DNA from: Arachidicoccus ginsenosidivorans
GTDB lineage: Bacteria; Bacteroidota; Bacteroidia; Chitinophagales; Chitinophagaceae
Direction: 5' to 3'
Assembly (NCBI RefSeq): GCF_007971385.1
Contig: NZ_CP042434.1
Location: 2,232,001 to 2,296,000 of the forward strand
DNA length: 64,000 nucleotides
Both the position numbers and the translations under genes were made by a program. This document shows positions 1 through 10,910 of the stretch, piece by piece. The notes below the pieces were generated by a model. That model had not been told where the DNA came from. It did no database searches and saw nothing but the letters and a program-made list of their open reading frames with translations. Each line of letters opens with the position of its first letter. Position 1 is the first letter of the stretch.

Positions 1-2714
1 CCTACTAATGTTATTACGTCATTATCAGGAAAAGTTGTTGGATTGCAGATTAATGGTGTTAGTAGCGGCATTAATCCTAACTATAGCGTTGTATTAAGGG
101 GCTATCGTTCAATTCTGGGAAATAATCAGGCATTGATTGTTTTAAATAATGTAATTGTTCCTAATTCTATTTTGGGTAATTTGAACCCTGATGATATCGA
201 AGAAATAAATGTATTGCAAGGCGCAAGTGCCGCAGCCATTTATGGATCTGCAGCATCAAACGGTGCATTGATTGTAACCACGAAAAAAGGTGCAGTTGGA
301 AAGGCCAGCATTTCAGTAGGGCAGACGATTACTGCTACTGACGTGGCATATTTTCCAAAATTCCAAAAGTTATACGGTTCTGGTTCATCTGCTGATATTA
401 CGGGATATATTCCGTTTGAAAACCAACAGTACGGGCCGTTATTTGATGGGACATTACGGGAGATCGGTAGGTCACTTCCTTCTGGAAAAACACAAAGCGT
501 TCCATATCAATATGCAAATGAGAAAACAAAATTCTGGCAAACAGGTTTCGCGAATCAAACTGACTTTAGTGTCTCTTCAGGATCTGAACATGGTACATTC
601 TTTTTCTCTGGACAATACCTAACAGCAGAAGGGACTATTCCTAATGATAAATATAACAGAGCTACTTTTTTAATTAGTGGGACTCAAAAACTTTTGATAA
701 GGTAACAGTTAATTATACCGCCAATTATGTACAGAATAGATATGATCAAACGACTGCAGGCAGCGATATTTACAATCAAATCTTGAATACACCAGGGCAA
801 ATTCCACTTACAAATTATCAAAATTGGGAGACAGATTCTTTTGCTAGCCCAGATTTTTATTACAACGAGTATTACAATAATCCCTATTTCTTAAACGACA
901 ATTATCGGCAGAATGTAAGGAATGATTATTTCCTAGGTAATATTGGGGTTACATATGAACCGACAAAATGGTTATCTTTTGTAGCAAGAGGAGGTATAAC
1001 AACTTCCAATCAGTCTTTTAAAAGTTATGTAGGAATATATACATTTAGTGATTTTGTGAAACAAAGAAGTGTCGGTACGTATAAAGCTAGTGATATTACG
1101 GGATCTGTTTCTGATGGAGCTAGTTATAATACCAAAATTATTGGGGACTTCATTGCGACATTCAAAAAGGAGAGTATAAAGGACCTATCCTTAAGGTTGA
1201 ATTTGGCAGGTCAGATTATTCAAAATCAATCCAATGGAATTGGTGCCAGCATTTCTGGCTTAAGCTTGCCAGATTTATATAATCTAAGCAATAACATAAA
1301 CCCTCAATCGGCGTCCCAAAGTTCTGCTAAAGATAGGACCGTGGGGTTGTATGCGGAATTGTATGCCACTTACAAAAACTATTTAAATGTCCATATTACG
1401 GGAAGAAGAGACCAGGTTTCGGTATTAGATCCTGAATATAACACATTTTATTATCCTGCAGGTGACGTCTCATTTGTTTTGTCCAGAGCCATTCCAGCAA
1501 TACGTGATAGTCGGATTATAAATTTATTGAAAGTTAGAGCTGCGATTTCAAATGTTGGGGAAGTAAACCTTGGTGCTTATAGTTTGCAGACAACTTATGG
1601 ACAGGGAGCCGGTTACCCTTATAATGGAGTATCTGGATACACGATAGGAAATAGGTTAGTACAAGAAGGATTGAAACCCGAATTTACTTTCTCCAGAGAG
1701 GTTGGGTTTGACTTAGATATGTTCCAAAGCAGAATTTCAACATCCTTTACATATTACTTAAATAATACGGACAACCAAACACTGCCCACAACAATTTCCG
1801 GTGCTTCTGGTTATACGTCCTTGCTAGCAAATGCTGGGTCTACATCAGGGAGCGGGATTGAAGCTTCTCTTGATTTAGGCATAATACGTCAGGAAGATTG
1901 GACTTTAAACTTAGGCGTAAATTATACACATGTCAATAATAAGGTAGACAAGTTATTAATTCCTGGATTAGATAAGTTTGCACTGTATACTTATGGTGAT
2001 GGAACAGGCGTTTATGCTTCACCTGGGCTTCAGTTCCCTATGTTATATGGTTACAGGCATAAAACAAATGATGAAGGGAAAATAATAGTTGACCCCGTGT
2101 CTGGTTATCCTACTAGAGCTGACGAGATTACACCATTGGGTAATACACAGCCAAGAGATAGGATTGGATTTAATTTGGATGTTTCATATAAAAATATTTC
2201 CTTGAAGGCCGTCACAGAATATAGAGGTAGTTATGTCATATATAATGGAGGTGGTAACACTTTTGATTTCTCAGGATCGTCAATTAACACGGTTATGTTT
2301 AATAGGGAACGCTTTGTAATTCCTAATTCTGTTTATTTGGATCCTGCAACTGGGAAATATGTAGATAATACTAATATAACGGTGGCAAATGGTGGGCCGG
2401 ATTACTGGACCCAGGGAGCACCTAGAACTCAAATTACTGAAAACTATGCTACTTCTGGTAATTTCTGGAAATTGAGAGAGGTCTCTATTACCTATGAATT
2501 TCCCCAATCCTTATTAGAGAAAACAAAATTCATAAAAGGAGCATCTATTAGCGCAGTGGGAAGAAATTTACTGATCTTTTTACCTAAGACTAATATCTAT
2601 ACGGACCCAGAATATTCAGCTGCTGGTAATACAGCGAACTATATTGGTATTAATACATTAGATCAAAACCCTCCAGCAAGATTTTTTGGTGGCACAATCA
2701 AAGTCAATTTTTAA
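1..2714 (+). CDS. SusC-like TonB-dependent receptor, 5' partial, frameshifted
   Basis: Outer-membrane barrel that imports a glycan or other oligomer captured by its SusD partner, powered by TonB. The signal peptide and N-terminal regulatory domain lie before the window. What is visible starts inside the plug (SLSGKVVGLQI, then NPDDIEEINVLQGASAAAIYGS, the usual SusC plug motif) and runs through the barrel to a C-terminus ending in a hydrophobic residue plus Phe (TIKVNF). Frame 1 hits a stop at 703-705. Adding one A to the A-run at 686-690 joins it to frame 3 and gives the expected GTQKTFDKVTVNYTANY. No other stop interrupts the gene, so an assembly or base-calling deletion is likelier than decay. 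susD follows 43 bp downstream. Substrate unknown. Confidence 0.9.
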
Positions 2715-2757
2715 TTAAAGATAAGCTGTGAGGGATTAAACATTTAAAAAGATTAAA

Positions 2758-4365
2758 ATGAAGAAATTATTATATATTTTCAGCGTAGTTGCCATTGGGT
2801 TATTTATGGGAACATCCTGTAACAAATATGTGGATATTAACCACAACCCCAATTCACCTACTGAAGTACCACCTGCCAAACTTCTTCCACAGGCAATTGT
2901 TAGTTTTGCAAATGCCGGAATTGCAAGAAGCGTTTATGGAGGGGAGGTTGCTGGGTTTATTGCTAATGCCGGCGGCGTCTCAGGTTGGGGACCTTAGTTA
3001 CTTATAATTATACAACTGATTATACGGGTATTTTTAATACAGTTTATGACAATGTGACTGATTTAAATATTGTTATTAGTGCGGCAAAAGAAGATGAGAG
3101 TTTGACAAATTTTGCGGCTGCTGCCATGGTTATTAAGGTATATGATTTTCAAAATCTTGTTGATATTTTAATGATGTACCATTTTCTGAAGCAAATCAAG
3201 GCGCAGCTAATATTACTCCAGTTTATGATAAAGGACCAGATATATATAAGTCGCTAGCCTTAATGTGTGATACCGCAATCTCTTTATTTGAAAAGGCGGA
3301 AAGCTTGGGTGCGGGTGCTGAAGGGCTATCTGCTCAAAGCGATCCTTTATTTGGGGGAAATATAAATAAGTGGAAACAGTTGGCTAACACGCTCAAACTT
3401 AGATTGATTCTGAGAGCCGGCGACAAGGTACAATTTGCAAATAAAACGTTTAATTCTGTTGGATTTTTAACAGCAGATGCAATTTGTAATCCTGGTTACA
3501 GCACCTCCTCAAGTATATCTCCCTATTGGAATCAGGTGTTCAATGCGAGTGGATCTAAACAAGCAGGCGGTTTTCAACAAAGGGTTCCAACTCCTTATAT
3601 GTTAGGATTTTATAACGGAGATAAAATTACAGATGATATTAGAGGAGCACTTATTTTTAAAGATTTTCCAGATGTAAACAATAACCAACTTGGATATACC
3701 CAAGACGATGCGGATGTTTCGCCAAATCCTAATGCGTGGTTTATCGGAAGTAGTGCGAGTGATTATCAAGGTGTAGGTTTATTTAAAGGACCATCTATGG
3801 GAATGCCTGTAATGTTTGCCTCCGAAAGTTATTTTTGCAGGCTGAAGGAGTCCTGAAAGGTTTAATAGGTGGAGATATGAAAGCAGATTTTGAAAATGGT
3901 ATCAAAGCTTCCTTTAATTATTTAGAACAAGGAGAAACCGGGTCGCTTGTACAGAGTTTAATTAATGGAATTGGAGATACTATTCAATTAAATGTCAATG
4001 CGAATGTGAATCAATACTTTGAGGATAATGAGGAGAATTATTTGGTTAATATTGATTCTGCGAAAAATGATGCTCAAAAACTAGAAGCGATTATTACACA
4101 GAAGTATATTGCAAGTAATCAGGTATTTGGATTAGAGGCTTGGAATGAATTTAGAAGAACTGGTTATCCTAAGAGTTCTGCTTCTCCGTTAAATAATGCA
4201 GTCAATAGCTTTGTATCATTATTATCTCAATCTACGGCCGCAAATAAGCTTCCTAATAGAATTCGTTATCCGCAGAGTGAGCAAACGTATAATGAGAAGA
4301 ATTGGAAAGCTGCTGGAGGGGATAAAATTAATGTATTTACAGATAAAATATTTTGGGCGAAATAG
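2758..4365 (+). CDS. SusD-like outer-membrane lipoprotein, three frameshifts
   Basis: Surface lipoprotein that closes over the SusC barrel and binds substrate. The N-terminus is a lipoprotein signal peptide with lipobox MGTSC, followed by YVDINHNPNSPTEVP, typical of the SusD-like_2 (PF12771) group. Three breaks are each repaired by one added base: G-run 2987-2990 (restores SGWGTLVTYNY), the TTTTAA stretch ending at 3171 (restores the canonical DILNDVPFSEANQG), and T5 at 3832-3836 (restores SESYFLQAEGVLKG). The C-terminal half has the family motif AWNEFRRTGYP. All three are contractions in or next to homopolymers, so the gene is probably intact in the organism. It sits between its SusC partner and a SusE-like gene, 43 and 32 bp away. 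Confidence 0.88.
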
Positions 4366-4397
4366 TTGACATTGTTCAATAACTAAAAAGAGTAAGA

Positions 4398-5260
4398 ATG
4401 AAAAAAATTATTAATTATTTATTATTATTTTTGGGGGTGGCATTTTTTACATCGTGCCTGAAAGATACGCAAGTCATTTCCCCGGAAGGAACACATAATG
4501 TAGTTGAATTTGGGAATGTCAGCAATATTTTGTCTGGCGCAAATAATCCTTATAGGTTGTATGTGGCAGCCTTTCCTGTTAGTCCTTTAGATACATTAGT
4601 TGTCCCTGTTAATTTTGCGGGAGCAAATCATGCGTCCAAAGATATTACTGTAAAAATTGAGGTCGATAATTCTGTTGTGGATTCGTTGAATGTGAGGCAA
4701 TATGTTGATGATGATGGAAACCCTGATTCTGATAGATTTTTGCAACCTTTAGATCCTGCATTGTATACCGTGCCTGCGTCAGTTGTTATTAAAAAGGGAT
4801 CCCTTGGATCTGAATTGTTAATACCAATTAAAATTGACCAAATAGATTTTGATGCCAGCTATGCGATAGGATTAACAATAACAGATGCTTCTGGTGAAAT
4901 CATTAGTGGGAATTTTAATAAAATTGTAGTTAATGTCACACCGAAGAATGATTACGACGGTGTATATGAATACAAAATGGATGGGTGGTTTGCTACAACA
5001 AGAACGGTTCCAGATGCTGAATTGGAAACAACAGGAGCGCATACCGTTAGGGGCAATCTATTCTATTATTACTCTAACACGATTGATTACCAAATTGATC
5101 CGTCCACAAATCAGGTTACGGTGATCGCAATTTCTGGTGGATATCCAATTACGAATTATCCTGAAAGTAAGTGGGATCCAACAACTAAATCGATGCATGT
5201 GGTTTATGATGTATTGGGGGCCATATGGTTGAAGATTTCACCTATGTTAAGCCTAGATAG
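4398..5260 (+). CDS. SusE-like DUF1735 (BT_3987-type) lipoprotein, frameshifted at 3' end
   Basis: Probable cell-surface glycan-binding lipoprotein, third gene of the susCD locus. Signal peptide with lipobox FFTSC (Cys20), then an Ig-like DUF1735 region of roughly residues 35-175 (FPVSPLDTLVVPVNF; SYAIGLTITDASG) and a C-terminal domain beginning NDYDGVYEYKM. As written, the frame ends at 5264 with IWLKISPMLSLDS. Adding one G to the G-run at 5216-5220 instead gives GGHMVEDFTYVKPR and a stop at 5258-5260, which looks more like these proteins. A strong terminator follows 20 bp later, so this is the last gene of the operon. The ligand cannot be told from sequence. Confidence 0.75.
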
Positions 5261-5280
5261 TTAAAAGTATAAAAGAACCT

Positions 5281-5322
5281 AAAAAGCCTTCTAAGATTCA
5301 AAAATCTTAGAAGGCTTTTTTA
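5281..5322 (+). terminator. Rho-independent terminator of the first susCD operon
   Basis: A perfect 18-bp stem (5281-5298 with 5303-5320), loop CAAA, ending in a T-run. It lies 20 bp after the corrected stop of the SusE-like gene. Confidence 0.9.
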
Positions 5323-5863
5323 AAAAAGTATCTATAGATCTTTTGATAGCTTCTATTTCAAGATTAAAATTTTATCTTAAACGGTATATCATGCAATAAT
5401 TTATCGTAGGAAATGCATATTAATATTCGTCAAAGATAATATTTGGTCAAACACCATAATTACCTTGAGTGGGTTCTATTTTTCAAACGAATGTTTAAAT
5501 ACATTAATTTTCTATAATGATTTGGGTAAGTTCGAAATTAAAGAGGATGTTCATTTGGTGTATTCTGTTTCAAAGGATTAACGATCGTTTAAAGAATTGT
5601 GATTTTATTAACTACTTCCTGAAACTAGGAGTTTAAAATGCTGAATTTATTGCTAATCTCTAATAAAACAAAGATATAAATATTTGCTATTTAGATGGAT
5701 AAGAATTAATTATCTTTATAAATAGTAAAAATTAAATATTTGTATTTACGCTTATGTCAATGTTTAACAGGAAAGAAAAGTCTCAATACTTTTCAAAAAA
5801 CTTCTTTGAATGTTAAATAAGTAGATTCATTAACGTAATTTTACTGCTGAAAACCACCAGAAC
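5323..5863. other. AT-rich intergenic region, no gene seen
   Basis: About 540 bp between the terminator of the first sus operon and a second terminator-like hairpin. I see no convincing coding frame on either strand. It should hold the promoter of the second susC. A partial match to the Bacteroidota consensus exists (TTTG at 5683-5686 and TATCTTTA at 5711-5718), but the 24-nt gap is longer than the usual 19-21, so I do not call it. Confidence 0.5.
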
Positions 5864-5898
5864 AAACAATTTAGGAAATCCCTAAATTGTTTTTTTGT
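5864..5898 (+). terminator. Terminator-like hairpin in the leader of the second susC
   Basis: A 12-bp perfect stem (5864-5875 with 5881-5892), five-base loop, followed by an unbroken T-run. It lies 64-98 bp before the susC start at 5962, with no gene upstream that needs terminating, since that operon already ends at 5322. It could attenuate susC transcription or end a short leader or sRNA transcript. Confidence 0.65.
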
Positions 5899-5961
5899 TG
5901 AAAAACCGCATACTAACAACAGTTAGCATGCGTTAATTTAAAGAATAAAAAATAAAAGTAC

Positions 5962-8900
5962 ATGAGACAAAAACTTTTATTACTGTTCTGTTTATGCTTT
6001 GTGATTTTCGCAAATAGCAGTTTTGCGCAAAAAAGGCAAATAAATGGAACAGTAAAGGATGAAAAGGGAGCCCCTTTAACATCTGCATCTGTAACAATCA
6101 AAGGAACTAAATTGGGAACGATCACGGACGATGGTGGTCACTTTTCCATTGCTGCTAGTTCAGAAGATGTGTTAGTTATTACTGCTTTGAATTATCAGTC
6201 ACTCCAAGTGACTGTTGGCGAACAAAACAATATAGAAGTTGTTTTGAAACCTGGTAACATTAGTGAGTTGAATGATGTCGTTGTGACTGCTTTGGGTATT
6301 AAAAGAGAAAAAAGAACCTTGGGGTATGCAACCCAAGAAGTGAAAGGGGATGATTTGACACAAACAACTCAAAATAATGTTTTGAACTCACTTTCGGGGC
6401 GAGCTGCGGGCGTTCAGATTACTGCTGCCAGTGGAGCCGTTGGTGCAGGTTCAAGAATAGTGCTGAGAGGCAATAATTCTTTTGGAAACAATCAACCATT
6501 GATTGTTGTTGATGGGGTGCCAATTAGTAACGCTGCCACGAATGTTGGCGCATATGGATCTGTGGACTATGGCTCTGGAGTTCAAGATATTGACCCCAAT
6601 GACATTGCTTCCATAAACGTATTAAAAGGCGCCAATGCTGCAGCTCTTTATGGATATAGAGCCGGTAATGGTGTTATTTTAATTACAACAAAATCTGGAA
6701 AGAGTTCAGGTAATCGCGGTATTGGAGTTAGCTATACTGGTGGTATTTCTTTTGAAAACCCATACATCTTACCAAAATACCAAAATAAATATGGGCAAGG
6801 TAGTAATGGCGGCGAATATGTTTGGAAACGTGACCACCCTGATATGACTTATCAGGAATATGCAGAAATGTATGGGTTTAAGTATGTTGATGGCGCAGGA
6901 AATGGGGTTAATGATAATACGGATGAAAGCTGGGGACCACGTTTGGATATTGGATTAATGATTCCCCAATATAACAGTCCAGTAGATGCAGATGGGAATC
7001 GTACAGCGACTCCATGGATTTCACATCCGGATAATGTAAAAAATTATTTTGCTACAGGACATACCATAGACAATCATATATCTATTTCCACAAATTCAGA
7101 TAAAGGGAGCACCCGTTTTAGTATGGGACATCAGAAGCAAACTGGTACTATCCCTAATACAGACCAAACAAAATATAATTTCAGTATCAACTCCATTCAG
7201 AATCTTACTTCTAGATTAACTGCTGAGGGTGTAATTAATTATGTGCATATACACAATGGGAATTTGATTGGCCAAGGTTATAACAGTTACAATCCTATGC
7301 AAAGCATTGGTAACTGGTTTGGACGGCAGGTTGATATGAAAGATCTGAAGGCAAATTATAAGAAAGTAAATGATGATGGATCGTTATATAACTGGAATAG
7401 CAGTTATCACAATAATCCATATGCTGAAGTTTATTCTGTTTTTAACAATGCAAGGCAAAAAGACAGGATGTTTGGTTATATGAGTCTTTCATATGAATTT
7501 AGTAAATGGTTTAATTTAAAAGCTCGTGCTGGCGATGATTGGTCTACAGAGTTTAGAAAGGAAATATCTACTAGTCAGGAACTCAATAATTGGCTAGCGG
7601 GAATTAATGGCACATTCATTCAAAGAGAATATCACTTAAATGAATTGAACTTAGATTTATTGGCTTCTGGTGGTGATCAAATTGGATCATCAGACTTCTC
7701 TATACATTATAACGCAGGTGCAAATTATAGAGATTATACACAAAAGAACAGTACGATAGGTGCAGGTGACTTAACCGTGCCAAATTTATTCACCATTGCC
7801 AATGCGAAGGGGTCAACGACTCAGACCATGTATGATTATCATCTGAGATCAAACAGCATCTTTGGACAGGCTTCTATTGGGTACAAAAATTGGCTGAACT
7901 TGGATCTCTCGGCTAGAAACGACTGGAATTCTTCTTTACCAGCAGCCAGCCGCTCATTTTTTTATCCGTCAGCTAGTTTAAGCTGGATCTTCTCAGACGC
8001 ACTTGGAATAAATCATGGCATATTAAACTATGGTAAACTTAGAGCCAGTTGGGCAAAAGTTGGGAATGCAACTGATCCATATCAGGTATTTCCAACTTAC
8101 ACACCAATTACCTATACATTTAACGGGGTGTCAATGTATAGATACCCTGCAAGCCTTCCGGCTTTGGTTCTTGAACCAGAAATGGCAAAAAGTATAGAAG
8201 CTGGTCTTGAATTGCAATTTTTCCAAAACAGAATTGGTCTGGATGCCACCTATTATGATAAGAAAACATCTAATCAGATAATGAATGTGGATATCTCGGC
8301 AGCCGGTGGTAGTTCAGGATTAGTCGTGAACGCCGGTGAAATTGAAAATAAGGGGATTGAGTTACAATTGCATTTGGGAATTCTTAGACCAACAACTCCT
8401 AATGGATTGTCATGGGATATGGATGTGAATTTTGCCAAGAATAAGAACATGGTAAATAAATTGTATACTGATCCAAATACAGGAGAAAAGTTAGAATCTT
8501 TTAATATAACTGGCGCCTGGGGAATTACTGTTGATGCCATACCTGGACAAGCGTTTGGTGTCATTAGAGGAGATAAGATGGTTAGAGATGACAATGGAAA
8601 TATTGTCGTTGACGCGGAGGGATTGCCAACCTTTGAGAGTACGCAGGTTCTTGGGAACATCACTCCTGATTGGGTTGGTGGCGTGAACAATACGTTTGCC
8701 TATAAAAATTTCCATTTAGGATTCTTGGTTGATTTTAGAAGAGGTGGTGATATCTATTCCGTAACAGACATGTTTGGTGGCTATACTGGTGTGCTGGCAT
8801 ATACTGCTGAAGGCAATATGAGAGAAGATGGGATTATTCTGGGTAAAGATTATATGACGGATAAAAAGTTCGTTAAAGAAGATGGAACGCCTAATGATAT

Positions 8901-9234
8901 AAGAGCTTCTGCTTCTGATGTATTTAAAAAACTAACTTATGCCAACGCCGGAGGTAGTGAGTTTGATGTGTTTAGTGGTAGTTATATTAAACTGCGTCAA
9001 ATCGAGTTTGGGTATACATTTCCTAAAAGCAGTCTTTCTAAAGTTGATTGGCTGAAAGGTGCTTCTCTTTCGTTGTTCTCCTATAATGTGGCTTTATTAA
9101 AAACCTCCAAGGGTAATAAAGCACATATTGATCCCGAAACCGGCTTTGGTGTAGGGAATGATGGTTTAGGTATTGAACAGGGTCAGATTCCATCCAATAG
9201 AAGTATAGGACTGAAACTGAAACTGAACTTTTAA
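5962..9234 (+). CDS. SusC-like TonB-dependent outer-membrane receptor
   Basis: Complete 1090-residue SusC protein. Signal peptide at residues 1-22 (cleavage after SSFA), a CarboxypepD_reg-like domain at about 25-105 (INGTVKDEKGAPLTSASVTIKG), then the plug: VVVTALGIKREKRTLGY, IVVDGVPI and INVLKGANAAALYG. The rest is a 22-strand-type barrel ending in KLKLNF. There is no STN domain, so it is probably not wired to an ECF sigma/anti-sigma pair. The start is preceded by A-rich sequence without Shine-Dalgarno, normal for the phylum. Its SusD partner begins 18 bp downstream. Substrate unknown; no glycoside hydrolase gene is attached. Confidence 0.95.
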   Translation: MRQKLLLLFCLCFVIFANSSFAQKRQINGTVKDEKGAPLTSASVTIKGTKLGTITDDGGHFSIAASSEDVLVITALNYQSLQVTVGEQNNIEVVLKPGNISELNDVVVTALGIKREKRTLGYATQEVKGDDLTQTTQNNVLNSLSGRAAGVQITAASGAVGAGSRIVLRGNNSFGNNQPLIVVDGVPISNAATNVGAYGSVDYGSGVQDIDPNDIASINVLKGANAAALYGYRAGNGVILITTKSGKSSGNRGIGVSYTGGISFENPYILPKYQNKYGQGSNGGEYVWKRDHPDMTYQEYAEMYGFKYVDGAGNGVNDNTDESWGPRLDIGLMIPQYNSPVDADGNRTATPWISHPDNVKNYFATGHTIDNHISISTNSDKGSTRFSMGHQKQTGTIPNTDQTKYNFSINSIQNLTSRLTAEGVINYVHIHNGNLIGQGYNSYNPMQSIGNWFGRQVDMKDLKANYKKVNDDGSLYNWNSSYHNNPYAEVYSVFNNARQKDRMFGYMSLSYEFSKWFNLKARAGDDWSTEFRKEISTSQELNNWLAGINGTFIQREYHLNELNLDLLASGGDQIGSSDFSIHYNAGANYRDYTQKNSTIGAGDLTVPNLFTIANAKGSTTQTMYDYHLRSNSIFGQASIGYKNWLNLDLSARNDWNSSLPAASRSFFYPSASLSWIFSDALGINHGILNYGKLRASWAKVGNATDPYQVFPTYTPITYTFNGVSMYRYPASLPALVLEPEMAKSIEAGLELQFFQNRIGLDATYYDKKTSNQIMNVDISAAGGSSGLVVNAGEIENKGIELQLHLGILRPTTPNGLSWDMDVNFAKNKNMVNKLYTDPNTGEKLESFNITGAWGITVDAIPGQAFGVIRGDKMVRDDNGNIVVDAEGLPTFESTQVLGNITPDWVGGVNNTFAYKNFHLGFLVDFRRGGDIYSVTDMFGGYTGVLAYTAEGNMREDGIILGKDYMTDKKFVKEDGTPNDIRASASDVFKKLTYANAGGSEFDVFSGSYIKLRQIEFGYTFPKSSLSKVDWLKGASLSLFSYNVALLKTSKGNKAHIDPETGFGVGNDGLGIEQGQIPSNRSIGLKLKLNF

Positions 9235-9252
9235 TGATTAAAAATTGAAACA

Positions 9253-10742
9253 ATGAAAAAGATAAAATATAGCATCCTATTGCTTTTATCGATTCTTATG
9301 CTTGGGATAGGAGCCTGTACAAAAGATTTCGATAAAATTAATACTGATCCAAATAAACCATCTAATGCACCCGCTACTAATTTGCTTGCATTTTCTTTAC
9401 AGGATTTTGCAGCAAATTTATGGGATAGCTGGGGAGACATAGATGAACCCGAAAGTTATAGCGGTCAAATTGCTAAAATCCAATATATAGATGAATCCAG
9501 ATATCAATTCAGAACAGGTACAGTTGAAAATATGTGGACTTATCTTTATAGGGAATTAAAGAGCCTTCAGGTTGTAATTAATGCAGCAGAAGCAAGCGAT
9601 AACACCGATTTGCAGGCCGTTGCAACAACGATTCAGTGTTATATTTGGCAGGTCGCAACAGATAGGTGGCGCGACATTCCTTATTCTGGAGCACTTGCTG
9701 CAGATTCAGGGAAACTCACACCAAAATATGATAAGCAGGAAGATATATATCCTTCTTTATTAAATAAATTAAAGGCAACAAATGATTTATTTAATAATCC
9801 GTCTCCGAGCTCTAATGTTGGGGAGGGAGATCTTCTTTTTGGTGGAGATGTTGCCAAATGGCAAAAATTTTGTAATTCAATCAGATTGAGAATGGCCATA
9901 AGAATCTCTGATGTGGATCCTGCTCTTGCAAAGTCGACCATTGAGACGATAATGGGGGATTTAAGTAAAAACCCGATTATAGAATCTAATGCAGATAATG
10001 CCTTTTTCAATTGGGCAGGAGCAGGAACTGCTGATATATTGACTGATGAATCTTGGTATACTGGTTTGTATCTTGGTAGTCGGTTAAATAATTATGCGGT
10101 GAGTTCAAATATGATTGATACCCTTAAAGAGCTAGATGATCCCAGATTGCCCGTATATGCAAATCCTGTTTTAGAGGAAAAGGAGCAAACTGTTTATCGT
10201 GGCTCTATCATTGGGCTTAGCGGAACATCTGCTCCGGGTGGATTGTCACACTATTCATTTATTGGCGATTTTATGCAAACAATCCGACAGGTTATACGCC
10301 CTTTATGCGCGCTGCAGAAATTAAGTTTATTTTGGCCGAAGCAGCCCAGAAGGGATGGAATGTAGGTACAACTGCTGAAGAGGCCTATAATGAAGGAATT
10401 GATCTTTCTTTGGCAGAAAATAAAGTAATTGATGACAAATATAAAACACAGTCAAACGTAAAATGGAACGGGGATATTAAGCGGCTCTATTTACAAAAAT
10501 GGATTGCCTTGTATAAAGATGGTCATGAAGCCTGGGCCGAAAGCAGAAGAACGGATGTTCCTTTAATGGCTCCTGCTCCGGCATCACCTTATCCTGGTCA
10601 CAACAGGCCTCCATTCAGATATCCATATCCGGCAAGCGAAGCCAGACTTAATGGGGCCAACAGTAAACCATTTGCCGCCAATGTAAAAGATAATTATTGG
10701 GGACAACAAATGTGGTGGGATACGCGCAAAAATGTCAAATAA
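9253..10742 (+). CDS. SusD-like outer-membrane lipoprotein (SusD-like_2), frameshifted
   Basis: Substrate-binding lipoprotein partner of the preceding SusC. Signal peptide with lipobox GIGAC (Cys22), then DFDKINTDPNKPSNAP, the family signature. Frame 1 ends at 10365 in non-homologous sequence. Adding one T to T4 at 10269-10272 gives GDFYANNPTGYTPFMRAAEIKFILAEAA, the conserved SusD helix that contains the FILAEAA motif, and continues to 10742. The C-terminus holds YLQKWIALYKDGHEAWAESRRTDVP, again typical. I read it as one intact gene with a base-calling deletion. A terminator follows. Confidence 0.9.
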
Positions 10743-10763
10743 GCGTTTTAATTAAATTTTAGC

Positions 10764-10790
10764 AAAGGGGCCGAATATCGGCCCCTTTTT
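10764..10790 (+). terminator. Terminator of the second susCD operon
   Basis: Stem of 11 bp (10764-10774 with 10778-10788), loop ATA, running into T5, placed 21 bp after the susD stop. Confidence 0.9.
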
Positions 10791-10840
10791 ATTGAACAAT
10801 TAGATATCTGTCGATTTTGCAAATGTTTTGACGATTTCTG

Positions 10841-10872
10841 TTGCAGATTCCCCCCAAACAGTCTTATCTTGC
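10841..10872 (+). promoter_or_regulatory. Candidate promoter of ftsE
   Basis: TTG at 10841-10843, a 21-nt gap, then TATCTTGC at 10865-10872, a near match to the Bacteroidota minus-7 element TAnnTTTG. Transcription would start about 30-35 bp before the chosen ftsE ATG at 10911. Confidence 0.4.
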
Positions 10873-10910
10873 CTTTCTATTGTATTTTTAAGAGTTTTAA
10901 CCCTAAAATC

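Noticed and set aside
686-782. Programmed frameshifting in susC1
   Set aside because: The repair is a single A and the same defect recurs at unrelated homopolymers, so sequence error is simpler.
5711-5718. TATCTTTA as promoter of the second susC
   Set aside because: The nearest TTTG is 24 nt away, and the element is upstream of a terminator-like hairpin.
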